Assembly (NCBI GenBank): GCA_024684065.1
Contig: JAIKXO010000160.1
Coordinates: forward strand, 1-64,000
Source: Lachnospiraceae bacterium
GTDB taxonomy: Bacteria > Bacillota_A > Clostridia > Lachnospirales > Lachnospiraceae
Length of the DNA stretch: 64,000 nucleotides
Direction: 5' to 3'
In this document: positions 26,091-34,610 of the stretch, piece after piece
Numbering within the stretch: the first letter of the stretch is position 1
Layout: the number at the start of each line of letters is the position of its first letter
The notes under the pieces: generated by a model
What the model saw: only the letters and a program-made list of their open reading frames with translations
Told to the model about the DNA's origin: nothing
Database searches by the model: none
Translations under genes and position numbers: made by a program

Positions 26091-26185
26091 TGTTTTCGCT
26101 TTCACAACCTTTCACAACTTGTTTTCGCCTTCACAACCTTTCACAACATTAAAATTCTTTCACAACTTCAAATGTATATAATCCG
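26080..26185 (-). promoter_or_regulatory. Array B of 9-bp elements (TTGTGAAAG on the minus strand)
   Basis: On the plus strand CTTTCACAA starts at 26080, 26099, 26109, 26138 and 26157, and CCTTCACAA at 26128: spacings 19, 10, 19, 10, 19. Two of the 10-bp gaps carry the filler TGTTTTCG. The array is followed by CTTCAAATGTATATAATCC (26166-26184), the block also found beside array A. It lies about 310 bases upstream of the vanW-family start. No -35/-10 pair next to it was convincing. Confidence 0.65.
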
Positions 26186-26249
26186 CTCATCCGGCACCTG
26201 AAAATACAAACGGCAACCCAATAACGGTATCGAGTATCACAATGAGAAT

Positions 26250-26294
26250 AAAAGTCCTGAAACACGCTACCGGAGCGGTTTACAGGACTTTTTT
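26250..26294. terminator. Intrinsic terminator after the kinase-lectin gene
   Basis: AAAAGTCCTG (26250-26259) pairs with CAGGACTTTT (26283-26292), and the loop itself has AAAC/GTTT and GCT/AGC pairs. T-runs on both strands make it bidirectional. It is about 80 bases past the stop of the minus-strand gene ending at 26372. Confidence 0.75.
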
Positions 26295-26371
26295 CATCAA
26301 AACACTGTCAAAGAAAGGATTTTGGTAACATATTCAGATTATCTTCTTACATATTCCCGATATCCCTGATA

Positions 26372-28084
26372 TCAATCATACTCAACGATATAACCGATCC
26401 TTCCCTTCCAGTAATCGGAAATCGAACACAGATCATTCGGAATATCATTCCAGTACCAGCGCTCCTCGTTTGTTCTGTAAAGCAGCTCCATATAATACTC
26501 TTCTATGCCTCCCGATTCATAGCTCGGTTCGTTTGAAAGCCAGTATTGTCCGTCGATATACTGTTTGCTGTTAAGCCTCTTGCCATAGCGCTTTCCTGAC
26601 GGCAGTATCCAGTAATAGTCCTGCCCGTCTTCGGTACGCCTGCCTCCGATGAAAAAGCAGACATTGGACAGTTCCTTATCCATTAACTCCTCGACCAGGT
26701 ATCTGATCTCATCATCTGAGTTCATATGGGCAAGATAACCGCCTCTGTCAATCGCGTCCTGCCAGGCCTCTTCCCAGGTAATATCCGCCACGATATATTC
26801 ATAGCGGTGAATTTCTCTGTCTTTCTCGTTGGCTGTTGACTCCCCGACCTGTTTTTGTGTTGGTTTCGGGGTCGGTGTCGGTTTCGGCGCCGGCGTCGGC
26901 GTAGGTCTCGGCATTGGCGTCGGCGTGGGTCTTGGCGTCGGCGTGGGTCTTGGCGTCGGCGTCGGGGTCGGGGTCGGCGTTGGTCTTGGCGTCGGCGTCG
27001 GGGTCGGCGTTGGTCTCGGCGTCGGTGTCGGCGTTGGCGTCGGCGTGGGTCTTGGCGTCGGCGTCGGTCTTGGCGTTGGCGTCGGCGTAGGTCTTGGCGT
27101 CGGTCTTGGCGTTGGCGTCGGTTTCGGCGTCGGTCTTGGCGTTGGCGTCGGGGTCGGCGTTGGCGTCGGCGTTGGCGTTGGCGTGGGCTTCGGCGTCGGC
27201 GTTGGCGTGGGAGCTGCGACCATCACAGTATCTTCTGACGATACGGGATCTTCATCAGTCTCCTGCTCTTCGTCGGTTACCGGTTCTCCCCCCTCGTTCA
27301 GCGCTTCTGATCCAAATTCCTGATCCGGCGAAGATCCGCTTATTTTATCATATAATGACTTTATCGTAAGAACCGTTTCTATCTTCTCCGTTTTGTTTAA
27401 CAGTATAAGAGCGCCGATTCCCAGAATAAATACTGCCGAAAATATCAACACCGCCGTTAAGACAGTGCTCCGCTTTTTTTTCTTTCTCAGCGCATATTCC
27501 GGAATCTCCACGGAAAATAAGGGGGCGTCATATTTCTCATACAGTTTATTTTCAAATTCCTGCAAAGAAACGTAACGGTCCTTAGGAAAAACAGCCATTC
27601 CCTTAAGTATCGCCCTCTCTGTTGCCTGAGAGATCCGTATACTGTATGCAGACGGGAGTTTTAAAGGATCAGGCTCTGAATTCTTAAGCGCATTCTCCCT
27701 CTTTACCGCTTCCTCGGGAATATATCCGGTAATGCAGTAATAAATCGTTGCAGCGATCCCGTAAACATCAGTCCATGGTCCCTCCCGCTCCTCTGTCCGG
27801 CAAAGCTCCAAAGGAATAAATCCCGAGACCGTTGAAGGGCTCGAACCTTCTTTCCACCCGCTCCCATAATCTCCCGACTCATCGAAACGGACAAACTTCT
27901 TCTCGCCATCCTGCTCAATAATGATGTTGTCCGGCCTTACTCCCCTGTAAATATGTCCGGTCTTATGCAGTTCTTCCAGAGAATTAAAAAGAGGCCGCAT
28001 AAGTAAGAGCGTTTCGTCTACGGAAATCTTCCCGCCACGCTCCCTGATATAGGCCGCCAGAGTTTTGCTATTCGAACTATCCAT
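26372..28084 (-). CDS. Degenerate protein kinase - membrane span - Pro/Thr stalk - C-type-lectin-like domain
   Basis: 570 residues. Residues 1-190 resemble only the C-lobe of a Ser/Thr kinase: HRD is YRG (46-48, no catalytic Asp), Asn53 is kept, DFG is FDESG, and later [13 protein letters not shown]. The ATP-binding N-lobe is absent, so it is probably a pseudokinase. A span at about 208-229 is followed by an acidic linker, a Pro-Thr repeat (about 292-420, with Arg/Lys) and an extracellular C-terminal domain with C-type-lectin features ([56 protein letters not shown]). Weak RBS. It may link outside binding to inside signalling; the arrangement is unusual. A terminator follows. Confidence 0.82.
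   Translation of the reverse strand: MDSSNSKTLAAYIRERGGKISVDETLLLMRPLFNSLEELHKTGHIYRGVRPDNIIIEQDGEKKFVRFDESGDYGSGWKEGSSPSTVSGFIPLELCRTEEREGPWTDVYGIAATIYYCITGYIPEEAVKRENALKNSEPDPLKLPSAYSIRISQATERAILKGMAVFPKDRYVSLQEFENKLYEKYDAPLFSVEIPEYALRKKKKRSTVLTAVLIFSAVFILGIGALILLNKTEKIETVLTIKSLYDKISGSSPDQEFGSEALNEGGEPVTDEEQETDEDPVSSEDTVMVAAPTPTPTPKPTPTPTPTPTPTPTPTPRPTPKPTPTPRPTPRPTPTPTPRPTPTPRPTPTPTPTPTPRPTPTPTPTPRPTPTPTPTPTPRPTPTPRPTPTPMPRPTPTPAPKPTPTPKPTQKQVGESTANEKDREIHRYEYIVADITWEEAWQDAIDRGGYLAHMNSDDEIRYLVEELMDKELSNVCFFIGGRRTEDGQDYYWILPSGKRYGKRLNSKQYIDGQYWLSNEPSYESGGIEEYYMELLYRTNEERWYWNDIPNDLCSISDYWKGRIGYIVEYD
26860..27215. repeat. Pro-Thr-encoding simple repeat
   Basis: Imperfect tandem 6-base units, GGCGTC, GGTGTC, GGCGTT and GGTCTT on the plus strand, encoding Pro-Thr and Arg-Pro pairs on the minus strand. 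Unit number can be expected to change by slippage without frameshift. It also creates long spurious frames on the plus strand. Confidence 0.85.
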
Positions 28085-28139
28085 TTCTGTCCATCCCGGA
28101 ATTCAAACGCTTTTTACTGTATACTCATCTTTGTTCATA

Positions 28140-28228
28140 TTATCGGAAGCAAAAGCACTTCCGATAATCATAATACGGCGCGTCAAAACGCGCCTTTTAT
28201 CGGGATCCTGAAAAGCGGATCCCGATAA
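28140..28228. repeat. Cluster of three perfect palindromes
   Basis: TTATCGGAAG/CTTCCGATAA (28140-28167), GGCGCGT/ACGCGCC followed by TTTT (28177-28198), and TTATCGGGATCC/GGATCCCGATAA (28197-28228). The first and third share the outer TTATCGG arm and an AAAAGC loop but have different, still complementary inner pairs. The second looks like a plus-strand terminator, yet no plus-strand gene precedes it. Confidence 0.75.
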
Positions 28229-28465
28229 GACATCTTATCATAATATCCTGCCTGTACGCAATCGGTATGGGATCTCAGTTTCAGTATGTTTCACTTTCAA
28301 TCCGTAAAACTTAAAGCCATGGTTCATTTTCCCTGATCCGGCATGGCAAAACAACATGGACTGGCGGCACATTAACCGTCAGCTGAGTACCCGTGTATAC
28401 TCCGCGCTCATTTGGCTGATCTTGCGCTTTCACCGCTTGTGGTACGCGCCCGCCGCATACACCAT

Positions 28466-28500
28466 AAAAAAACAGGCCTCAGTGAGACAGACCTGTTTTA
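28466..28500 (-). terminator. Intrinsic terminator of fucI-lacI
   Basis: On the minus strand AAAACAGG... and ...CCTGTTTT form the stem (complement of about 28493-28500 and 28470-28477), followed by a run of seven T. It lies just past the lacI stop. Confidence 0.8.
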
Positions 28501-28523
28501 AATAGTACTGTTATTTATAATAT

Positions 28524-29534
28524 TTAGTCCTGTATCCTTGCGATAGAGTTCCCGTCGCTGATCCTGGTGCTCATGATTATCTCAGAGGTAAAACCTTCGC
28601 CTTTGCTCTCTATTTTGGAAAGGAGGGTCTCAACCGCTTTTTCGCCCATTTCCTTCATCGGCTGGACAACCATGTATAGCTTAGGTCTTACGATGTGCGA
28701 AAGGATCAGGTCATCAAATCCCACAAGAGAAATATCATCCGGACATCCGAGCCCCGATTCGTTTACCGCCATAACCGCCCCGAGACTTAATTCATAATTG
28801 CTCATGAAAACGGCTGTGGGCGGATTCTCAAGCTTAAGAAGCTCCCCCATTCCTTCATGGCCGAATTCTATGGAATGATCACGCTTTTTGATATACTCGG
28901 GAAAAGGCGTCATCCCCGCCTCCGTCATCGCATCCAGATACCCCTGGAACCGCTCATATCCTGTATATTCATTCTTTTCATCGGAGCATATGACCGCTAT
29001 CCTTTTATGGTTGTTAGCGATAAGCAGGGAGACGGCCTGATGAGCCGCCTTCCTGTTATCGATCCTTACGCAGTCTATGTCGTAATCCTTTACCGGCCTG
29101 TCTATAAGGACAACCGGTATTCCTGCACTCCTTGCAGGCTGTAAAAATGATCCGCTCCTTGAAATGGGAAGCACGATCATCCCGTCAACCTTTTTATTTA
29201 CGAGAAACCTTACGTTCTCAGCCTCCGCGGCCTCATCGCCCCTGGAATCGCATATAAGAAGTCCGTACCTTTCCTTTTTCAAAGCCTGGCCTATATGCCT
29301 TAACAAAGTCCCGTTGAACATACTGCCGATATCATAGACTATTACGCCTATGGTCCTTGTCTTGTTGGTGACAAGGCCTCTTGCCAGTTCATTGGGCTCA
29401 TAGTTGAGCTCTTTTATTGCGTTTTCCAAAAGGACCCTGTTTTCAGGAAGCACATTCCCGCCGTTTAAGAACTTGGAAATAGTCGCAAGCGACAGCCCGG
29501 TGCGATCCTTTATATCTCTTATCGTAGATGACAT
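28524..29534 (-). CDS. LacI-family transcriptional regulator
   Basis: 336 residues. N-terminal helix-turn-helix with hinge (TIRDIKDRTGLSLATISKFL, then NYEPNELARGL), and a periplasmic-binding-like effector domain (TIGVIVYDIGSMFN, DGMIVLPI, VLIDRP, DISLVGFDD). Its ATG overlaps the fucI stop in TAATG, so it is co-translated with fucI and probably represses it in response to a sugar such as fucose or a related pentose. A 13-bp dyad at 31383-31395 in the fucI leader is a candidate operator. It could also act on the palindrome at 7386-7401; nothing in the sequence decides this. Confidence 0.93.
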   Translation of the reverse strand: MSSTIRDIKDRTGLSLATISKFLNGGNVLPENRVLLENAIKELNYEPNELARGLVTNKTRTIGVIVYDIGSMFNGTLLRHIGQALKKERYGLLICDSRGDEAAEAENVRFLVNKKVDGMIVLPISRSGSFLQPARSAGIPVVLIDRPVKDYDIDCVRIDNRKAAHQAVSLLIANNHKRIAVICSDEKNEYTGYERFQGYLDAMTEAGMTPFPEYIKKRDHSIEFGHEGMGELLKLENPPTAVFMSNYELSLGAVMAVNESGLGCPDDISLVGFDDLILSHIVRPKLYMVVQPMKEMGEKAVETLLSKIESKGEGFTSEIIMSTRISDGNSIARIQD

Positions 29535-31336
29535 TACTTTATGGTCTTGTACATAGGCCCGTAGGCGCTGCAGGCCCTGTAATCCTGGCCTTCCTTATCC
29601 GCTCCGAATGCATTCCATGCCGAAGGGCGGAATATCTTTTCTTCGGGAACATTGTGCATGCATACCGGGATCCTTAAGATCGAGGCCAGTGTTATCAGAT
29701 CGGCACCGATATGGCCGTAGCTTATCGCTCCATGGTTAGCGCCCCAGTTGTTCATAACATCATATGCCGTGGCAAAAGGTCCGTTTCCGGTGCATCTCGG
29801 AGTGAACCAGGTACACGGCCAGGTATAGTCCGTACGCTTCCAGAGCTTGTCCGAAACCTCTGCGGGCAGATGTACGGTCCAGCCCTCGGCTATCTGAAGC
29901 ACGGGGCCTAAATTCTTAACAAGGTTAAGCCTGATCATTGTCGCAGGCATCTCGGCCTTCGTCTCAAATCTTGAAGAGTAACCGCCGCCCCTGAAGTATC
30001 CGTTGTCTGCCGCGCACCACTCGGTAGCTTCCATGATCGCCTTCTGGTCAGCCTCTGTAACCTCATACCAGGGCTTCATCACTCCGTTTCCGTTCTCGTC
30101 CTTTGCTTCTCCGCAGGCATCCAGGCAGGCGGCTCCAGAATTGATCAGATGGATGAATCCGTCAGCATCCTTTGCATGTCCCTCGATATCATAGCCGGTA
30201 ACCCTCTTTACGGAAGCTCCGCTCCAGTAAGTACGCACATCCGCAAAGATCTGGGCTCTGTTTGTAAGAAGCTTCATAAAGAGCATTCCGAGGCCGTTTA
30301 ATACGTCATTCTCAGTTGCAAGTATATAAGGCTCCCTCGCGCCGTTCCAGTCAAAGGAGGTATTGAGCAGAGCCTCGGGATAGTCGCAGTTCGGATAGAA
30401 ATCCGTCCACTGGCGCTGTCCCTGGAAGCCTGCCGCTATGGCATTGTGTCCTACCGCTTCTTCTTCGCATCCCGCGGGAAGGTTCGGGTTTCCGTTCATC
30501 AGGTCTTTGATGATACACATCATCTTAACCACGAACTCCCAGTCCTTTTCCTTCTGCTCGGGAGAACTCTTGATATCGTCAGGGTTCTTGTCAAGCCCTT
30601 CCCTGCAATGCTCCTTAGTCCACTTCAGGGCCTTTTCATATTCAGCCTTGTCGTATATCCCCTCCGTCATGCGGCGGATTATCTCTACCTCGTCAATGGA
30701 CTCTACACGCATGCCCAGATATTCCTCGATAAATTCGGGGCTTATTATGGACCCGCCGATACCCATCGTAACCGAGCCGATCTGAAGATAGGATTTTCCT
30801 CTCATCGTCGCGGCCGCAACTGCCGCACGTCCGAAACGGAGAAGCTTTTCTTTGACATCCTCGGGTATAGAGGTATCGTCCGCCTCCATAACCTCATGTC
30901 CATAGATCCCGAATGCCGGAAGGCCCTTCTGGCTGTGAGTGGCAAGGACAGACGCAAGATAAACGGCACCCGGCCTTTCCGTTCCGTTGAAGCCCCATAC
31001 GGCCTTTATGGTCATCGGATCCATATCCATGGTTTCTGCACCGTAGCACCAGCAAGGAGTAACGGTCAGAGTGATATCAACGCCTTCCTTCTTAAATTTC
31101 GCGGCGCAGGCGGCAGCTTCCGCAACACGCCCTATAGTAGTATCGGCGATGACAACCTTTACAGGCTCACCATTTGAGTATCTTATATTATCTTCAAATA
31201 ACTTAGCGGCGGATCTGGCCATATTCATGGTCTGATCCTCAAGAGACTCCCTTACACGAAGTTTCCCCCTTCTTCCGTCTATGGTAGGTCTGATTCCGAT
31301 AACGGGGTATTCCCCTATCAATCTGCTTTTAGCCAT
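29534..31336 (-). CDS. fucI: L-fucose isomerase
   Basis: 600 residues from the ATG at 31336 (AAGGAGG 6 bases upstream; the longer frame from 31372 has no good RBS). The family is about 590-600 residues. Recognisable segments: [70 protein letters not shown] and [17 protein letters not shown]. It isomerises L-fucose to L-fuculose, and often D-arabinose to D-ribulose, with Mn2+. No fuculokinase or fuculose-phosphate aldolase is nearby, though the FGGY kinase at 5851-7341 is a distant candidate. Divergent from an AraC-type regulator and overlapping lacI. Confidence 0.95.
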   Translation of the reverse strand: MAKSRLIGEYPVIGIRPTIDGRRGKLRVRESLEDQTMNMARSAAKLFEDNIRYSNGEPVKVVIADTTIGRVAEAAACAAKFKKEGVDITLTVTPCWCYGAETMDMDPMTIKAVWGFNGTERPGAVYLASVLATHSQKGLPAFGIYGHEVMEADDTSIPEDVKEKLLRFGRAAVAAATMRGKSYLQIGSVTMGIGGSIISPEFIEEYLGMRVESIDEVEIIRRMTEGIYDKAEYEKALKWTKEHCREGLDKNPDDIKSSPEQKEKDWEFVVKMMCIIKDLMNGNPNLPAGCEEEAVGHNAIAAGFQGQRQWTDFYPNCDYPEALLNTSFDWNGAREPYILATENDVLNGLGMLFMKLLTNRAQIFADVRTYWSGASVKRVTGYDIEGHAKDADGFIHLINSGAACLDACGEAKDENGNGVMKPWYEVTEADQKAIMEATEWCAADNGYFRGGGYSSRFETKAEMPATMIRLNLVKNLGPVLQIAEGWTVHLPAEVSDKLWKRTDYTWPCTWFTPRCTGNGPFATAYDVMNNWGANHGAISYGHIGADLITLASILRIPVCMHNVPEEKIFRPSAWNAFGADKEGQDYRACSAYGPMYKTIK

Positions 31337-31382
31337 TTTTTCCTCCTTCAAATTAATAGATTTAGTGATCAAAAGGCATATT

Positions 31383-31395
31383 TTTCACCGTGAAA
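31383..31395. promoter_or_regulatory. 13-bp dyad in the fucI leader
   Basis: TTTCACCGTGAAA is a perfect dyad around a central base, between the fucI promoter and start codon, at about +25 to +37. It is a candidate operator for the LacI-family protein of the same operon. Confidence 0.5.
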
Positions 31396-31424
31396 CTATC
31401 ACGGGAATTTCTTTCAAGCCTCCG

Positions 31425-31469
31425 AATATAATAATAATATTGTAGCCTTTCAAATAAAAGTGATATAAT
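31425..31469. promoter_or_regulatory. Overlapping divergent promoters of fucI and an araC-type gene
   Basis: Minus strand: TTGAAA (complement 31448-31453), 17 bp, TATATT (complement 31425-31430) for fucI. Plus strand: TTGTAG (31440-31445), 18 bp, TATAAT (31464-31469) for the regulator at 31516. The two -35 regions interlock, so binding of polymerase or an activator at one would affect the other. Confidence 0.65.
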
Positions 31470-31515
31470 AAAAAAAAATATAACAATATTCACTTTTTAT
31501 TCCGGAAAAATCATT

Positions 31516-32382
31516 ATGAAATATTTGGACTATAAAGAAAAAAGAGAGCAGGGAACCTTTAATTTCCCTATCGCTTTTTATCATGAAATGCCGCACAGCC
31601 CGCGCTACTATATGCCATACCACTGGCATTATCATTTCGAGATACTGCGTATTATCGAGGGAAGATTCCATCTGACCCTTAACGGGGAGACTATGATATG
31701 CAAAAAGGGAGATGTTGTTTTTATTACCGACGGCACCCTGCACGGCGGCAGTCCCGAGGATACAAACTGCATATATGACTGCGTGGTCTTTGATCTTTCC
31801 CTTCTTCAGAAGGAAAACCATATATGCTCAAAAACCTTTAAGGATATCCAGAATCATAATATCATTATAAACAGCCTGCTATCGGAAAACTGCCCCGAGA
31901 TTCTTCCTGTGGCTGAAAAGCTTTGCGACGCGCTCTCGAGAAAAGCGGAAGGATATGAACTGATAACCAACGGATGCCTTTATGAACTTTTCGGACTGAT
32001 CATGGAAAAACATCTCTACAGGGAAAACACCACGGCATATACCATCTCTGGACGCCTTAATTCCATAAAGGCCGTACTGGAATACATTTCCGAAAACTAT
32101 TATAACAACATCAGTCTTGAAAGCCTTTCAAAACTGGCGGGAATGAATACAAAATACTTCTGCCGCTATTTCAAGAACATGACCGAACGCACCCCGATCG
32201 ACTACCTGAACTATTACCGTATCGAATGTGCCTGTGAAATGCTTTCCACGAAGGATATTTCAATCAAGGAAGCCGCTATATCCTGTGGCTTTAACGACAC
32301 CAGCTACTTCATCAAAACCTTTCACAAATACAAAGGGATAACCCCAAAACAATTTACAAAGGCAGAGATTCTGTCATTGTGA
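31516..32382 (+). CDS. AraC-family transcriptional regulator with cupin sensor
   Basis: 288 residues. N-terminal cupin (PYHWHYHFEILRIIEG, GDVVFITDGTLHGG) likely binds a sugar; C-terminal AraC domain has helix-turn-helix segments (SLESLSKLAGMNTKYFCRYF, and GFNDTSYFIKTFHKYKGITP). It is divergent from fucI with interlocked promoters, so it probably controls fucI. GGAAAAA is a weak RBS. Its last 29 bases overlap the 3' end of the convergent phosphopantetheinyl transferase gene. Confidence 0.93.
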   Translation: MKYLDYKEKREQGTFNFPIAFYHEMPHSPRYYMPYHWHYHFEILRIIEGRFHLTLNGETMICKKGDVVFITDGTLHGGSPEDTNCIYDCVVFDLSLLQKENHICSKTFKDIQNHNIIINSLLSENCPEILPVAEKLCDALSRKAEGYELITNGCLYELFGLIMEKHLYRENTTAYTISGRLNSIKAVLEYISENYYNNISLESLSKLAGMNTKYFCRYFKNMTERTPIDYLNYYRIECACEMLSTKDISIKEAAISCGFNDTSYFIKTFHKYKGITPKQFTKAEILSL

Positions 32383-33097
32383 TCTTCTCTAAAGCATCCG
32401 GAGGCACCTCTTCGATCTTTTCGGGGAAACAGTCTTTCCGCCCCGGGGCGCATGCTGATACGGTATAGCCTTCAGGCCATCCGTATACCCTTCCGAAATA
32501 CCGGTTCTCCCTGTCAGCGTCCTGCTTATATTCCGCGAGCCCCCCGTCACTTATAATAACCTCAAAGCTGTCAAGCGGGAGCTTAAGCCCTAAGCCTATC
32601 GCCTTTATAAAGCTTTCCTTAAGGGTCCAATACGTATAAAAATCTTTGCTGTTTTCTATCCTCTCGACCTCGTTCCTGCAGAAAAAATGCTCGGCGATAT
32701 TTCCGGGGTTTCTTTCATGCCTCTCTATATCAACCCCTACTGCGCTTTCACCGCTGTCCGCTATGGCACATACAGCATAATTTCCGGCATGCGACAGGGA
32801 AAAAGCGATTTCCCCCTCTTTTTCCTGTAAAAGTCCATAATTAACACAGAGCATCTTTTCATCTTCTGTCAAAATAACATGTGGTTTTCCATTTTCATCT
32901 CTTGTGAGAGATACCGGGGTTTTCAGTCCCGGGCACAGCCTGTTGAGACCATGGTTAAGAAGAGCCTCTGCCGCCAGGCCTCTTCTTTTGTCTGTCTCAA
33001 AGCGGAATTTCCCTATCTGTTCAAGCCTTTCTTCCGATACCCTGTGGCTAAGGGATTCTATGTCCGGGATCGTAATGTCCATTAAATATATAACCAT
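32354..33097 (-). CDS. 4'-phosphopantetheinyl transferase, Sfp type
   Basis: 247 residues. The two conserved motifs are present: AVGVDIERH (Mg-binding Asp and Glu) and FYTYWTLKESFIKAIGLGL. It moves phosphopantetheine from CoA to the serine of a carrier protein. Sfp-type enzymes usually serve secondary-metabolism or DltC-like carriers, so the carrier at 23213-23509 is a plausible client. GAGGTGG before the ATG at 33097 makes this start better than the longer frame from 33151. The 3' end overlaps the AraC gene on the other strand; no terminator can lie between them. Confidence 0.9.
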   Translation of the reverse strand: MVIYLMDITIPDIESLSHRVSEERLEQIGKFRFETDKRRGLAAEALLNHGLNRLCPGLKTPVSLTRDENGKPHVILTEDEKMLCVNYGLLQEKEGEIAFSLSHAGNYAVCAIADSGESAVGVDIERHERNPGNIAEHFFCRNEVERIENSKDFYTYWTLKESFIKAIGLGLKLPLDSFEVIISDGGLAEYKQDADRENRYFGRVYGWPEGYTVSACAPGRKDCFPEKIEEVPPDALEKITMTESLPL

Positions 33098-33172
33098 ATG
33101 AGCCACCTCTGTTTGCGATATGCCGGAGCCCAAAACGGCCGGCCACGGCATATGTCATAATGTTTGCAGAAA

Positions 33173-33207
33173 AATCGCCATACACTCACACAGAATGTAT
33201 GGCGATT
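33173..33207 (-). terminator. Terminator of the infC-rpmI-rplT operon
   Basis: AATCGCCATACA (33173-33184) and TGTATGGCGATT (33196-33207) form a perfect 12-bp stem with five T following on the minus strand. It is 180 bases after rplT; the AT-rich stretch between (33208-33387) shows nothing else. Confidence 0.8.
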
Positions 33208-33387
33208 AGTTGTTATTATTTTTATTATCTCTATTATTTATATTTTATTTCCTGACTATATAAGTAAACATGTATATATACGATCGGGAAGCCCAAAGGT
33301 GATTACATCTGTTAACTTAAGTAATCGGTTAAGGTAACGCATAACATTCCATGTGTTATTCTAAATGATGCTATCCGATATCCTTCG

Positions 33388-33744
33388 TTATGCAACCTTT
33401 GACTTCGCTATTTCCGCAAGAGCCGTAAATCCCTCTGCATCATTGACAGCCATCTCTGCGAGCATCTTCCTGTTGATATCTATCTCAGCAAGCTTGAGTC
33501 CATACATGAATTTGCTGTAGGAAAGTCCGTTAAGTCTTGCGGCCGCGTTAATTCTTGCGATCCATAAACGTCTGAACTGACGCTTCCTTTCCTTTCTTCC
33601 GACATATGCAGAAGCTAACGCCCTCATAACGGACTGCTTTGCTATCCTGTACTGCTTTGAACGGGCACCTCTGTAACCCTTAGCGAGCTTTAAAACCTTA
33701 TTATGTTTCCTTCTGGCGTTCATTCCGCCTTTAATCCTTGCCAT
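33388..33744 (-). CDS. rplT: 50S ribosomal protein L20
   Basis: 118 residues, very basic, normal length. Typical start [20 protein letters not shown] and [14 protein letters not shown] segment ([19 protein letters not shown]). It binds 23S rRNA early in 50S assembly and, in Firmicutes, represses its own operon through the infC leader. Last gene of infC-rpmI-rplT; GGAGGAAATAG upstream of the ATG. Confidence 0.98.
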   Translation of the reverse strand: MARIKGGMNARRKHNKVLKLAKGYRGARSKQYRIAKQSVMRALASAYVGRKERKRQFRRLWIARINAAARLNGLSYSKFMYGLKLAEIDINRKMLAEMAVNDAEGFTALAEIAKSKVA

Positions 33745-33824
33745 ATCTATTTCCTCCTTAACAAAGTAATCTGATTGATTTTCAATATTTTCCTAAAGCT
33801 TTTCCTGACAGTGATGCCCCATAA

Positions 33825-34022
33825 TTATAAGTACGGGCAGATCTTCTTCATATTCTTTGCATTAGTAGGGTCTGTGATAGTGGCCTTCCTCAAATTTCTC
33901 TTTGTCTTTGTAGTCTTCTTCGTCAGAATATGGCTCTTATAGGCCTTATTCCTCTTAAGCTTACCTGTGCCGGTAACCTTAAACCTTTTTGCAGCTGACC
34001 TGTTGGTTTTCATTTTTGGCAT
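33825..34022 (-). CDS. rpmI: 50S ribosomal protein L35
   Basis: 65 residues, basic; starts [20 protein letters not shown] and contains [14 protein letters not shown], both typical of bL35. It lies between infC and rplT as in nearly all Firmicutes, with GAGGAGG before the ATG. Confidence 0.98.
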   Translation of the reverse strand: MPKMKTNRSAAKRFKVTGTGKLKRNKAYKSHILTKKTTKTKRNLRKATITDPTNAKNMKKICPYL

Positions 34023-34055
34023 TATATTGTCCTCCTCTTATCAGTATCTTTTTTA

Positions 34056-34562
34056 TCAGCGCTTTTCGGTAAGGAACATGGTCAGAGTTCTTCCTTCAAC
34101 CTTTGGCTGTTTTTCCACAACAGCTATATCCTCAAGCGCCTTCGCGAAGTCCTCAAGGATCACTCTTCCGTTCTGCATGTGAGCCATCTCACGGCCTCTG
34201 AACCTGAGCGTGACCTTGACTCTGTCGCCCTTCTGAAGAAATTTCCTTGCGGCACTCACTTTTGTATTCAGATCATTCTTATCGATATTCGGAGACATCC
34301 TTATCTCCTTTATCTCGATAGTCTTCTGCTTCTTTTTTGCTTCCTTTTCCTTACGGGTCTGCTCATATTTGAATTTCCCGTAATCAATTATCCTGCAGAC
34401 AGGCGGCTTGGCATTCGGCGCTATGAGCACCAGATCTATACCTGCCTCTTCAGCCATCGCCCTGGCTTCATTTATGGGCATGATCCCAAGCTGTTCTCCT
34501 GTTTCGCTTACTACCCTTACTTCCTTCTCCCTGATTTTTTCGTTGATCAATAAATCGCTAAT
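34056..34562 (-). CDS. infC: Translation initiation factor IF-3 (AUU start)
   Basis: 168 residues. N domain (INEKIREKEVRVV, IDLVLIAPNAKPPVCRI), lysine-rich linker (TRKEKEAKKKQK) and C domain (RMSPNIDKNDLNTKV, GDRVKVTLRFRGRE). A TTG at 34550 opens the apparent frame, but an in-frame ATT at 34562 lies 6-7 bases after GGGAGG and yields the N terminus MISDLLINEKIR, matching B. subtilis IF-3, which also starts at ATT. IF-3 rejects such starts, so the codon gives autoregulation. The L20-type leader lies upstream. Confidence 0.95.
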   Translation of the reverse strand: MSDLLINEKIREKEVRVVSETGEQLGIMPINEARAMAEEAGIDLVLIAPNAKPPVCRIIDYGKFKYEQTRKEKEAKKKQKTIEIKEIRMSPNIDKNDLNTKVSAARKFLQKGDRVKVTLRFRGREMAHMQNGRVILEDFAKALEDIAVVEKQPKVEGRTLTMFLTEKR

Positions 34563-34610
34563 TGTTGTTCCCTCCCATAAACCTTATTCAACATCCGTGA
34601 TCAAATGTCG

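Larger units (their letters stand above)
28085..28523. other. Intergenic region: palindrome cluster, no supported gene, lacI terminator
   Basis: From left to right it holds a three-palindrome cluster (28140-28228), about 230 bases without recognisable content, and the lacI terminator (28466-28500). It must contain the promoter of the kinase-lectin gene, which I cannot identify with confidence. Confidence 0.5.

Noticed and set aside
26080..26185. Repeat array considered as a CRISPR
   Set aside because: Units are 9 bp with 1- and 10-base gaps, far too short for CRISPR repeats and spacers; no cas genes.
26829..27323. Long plus-strand frame made of Gly-Val repeats
   Set aside because: It is antisense to the Pro-Thr-coding tract of the kinase-lectin gene; the simple repeat keeps several frames open, and there is no RBS.
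28356..28505. A 49-codon plus-strand frame (MDWRHINRQL...) in the lacI downstream region
   Set aside because: No RBS, and its end runs through the lacI terminator hairpin. No similarity recognised.
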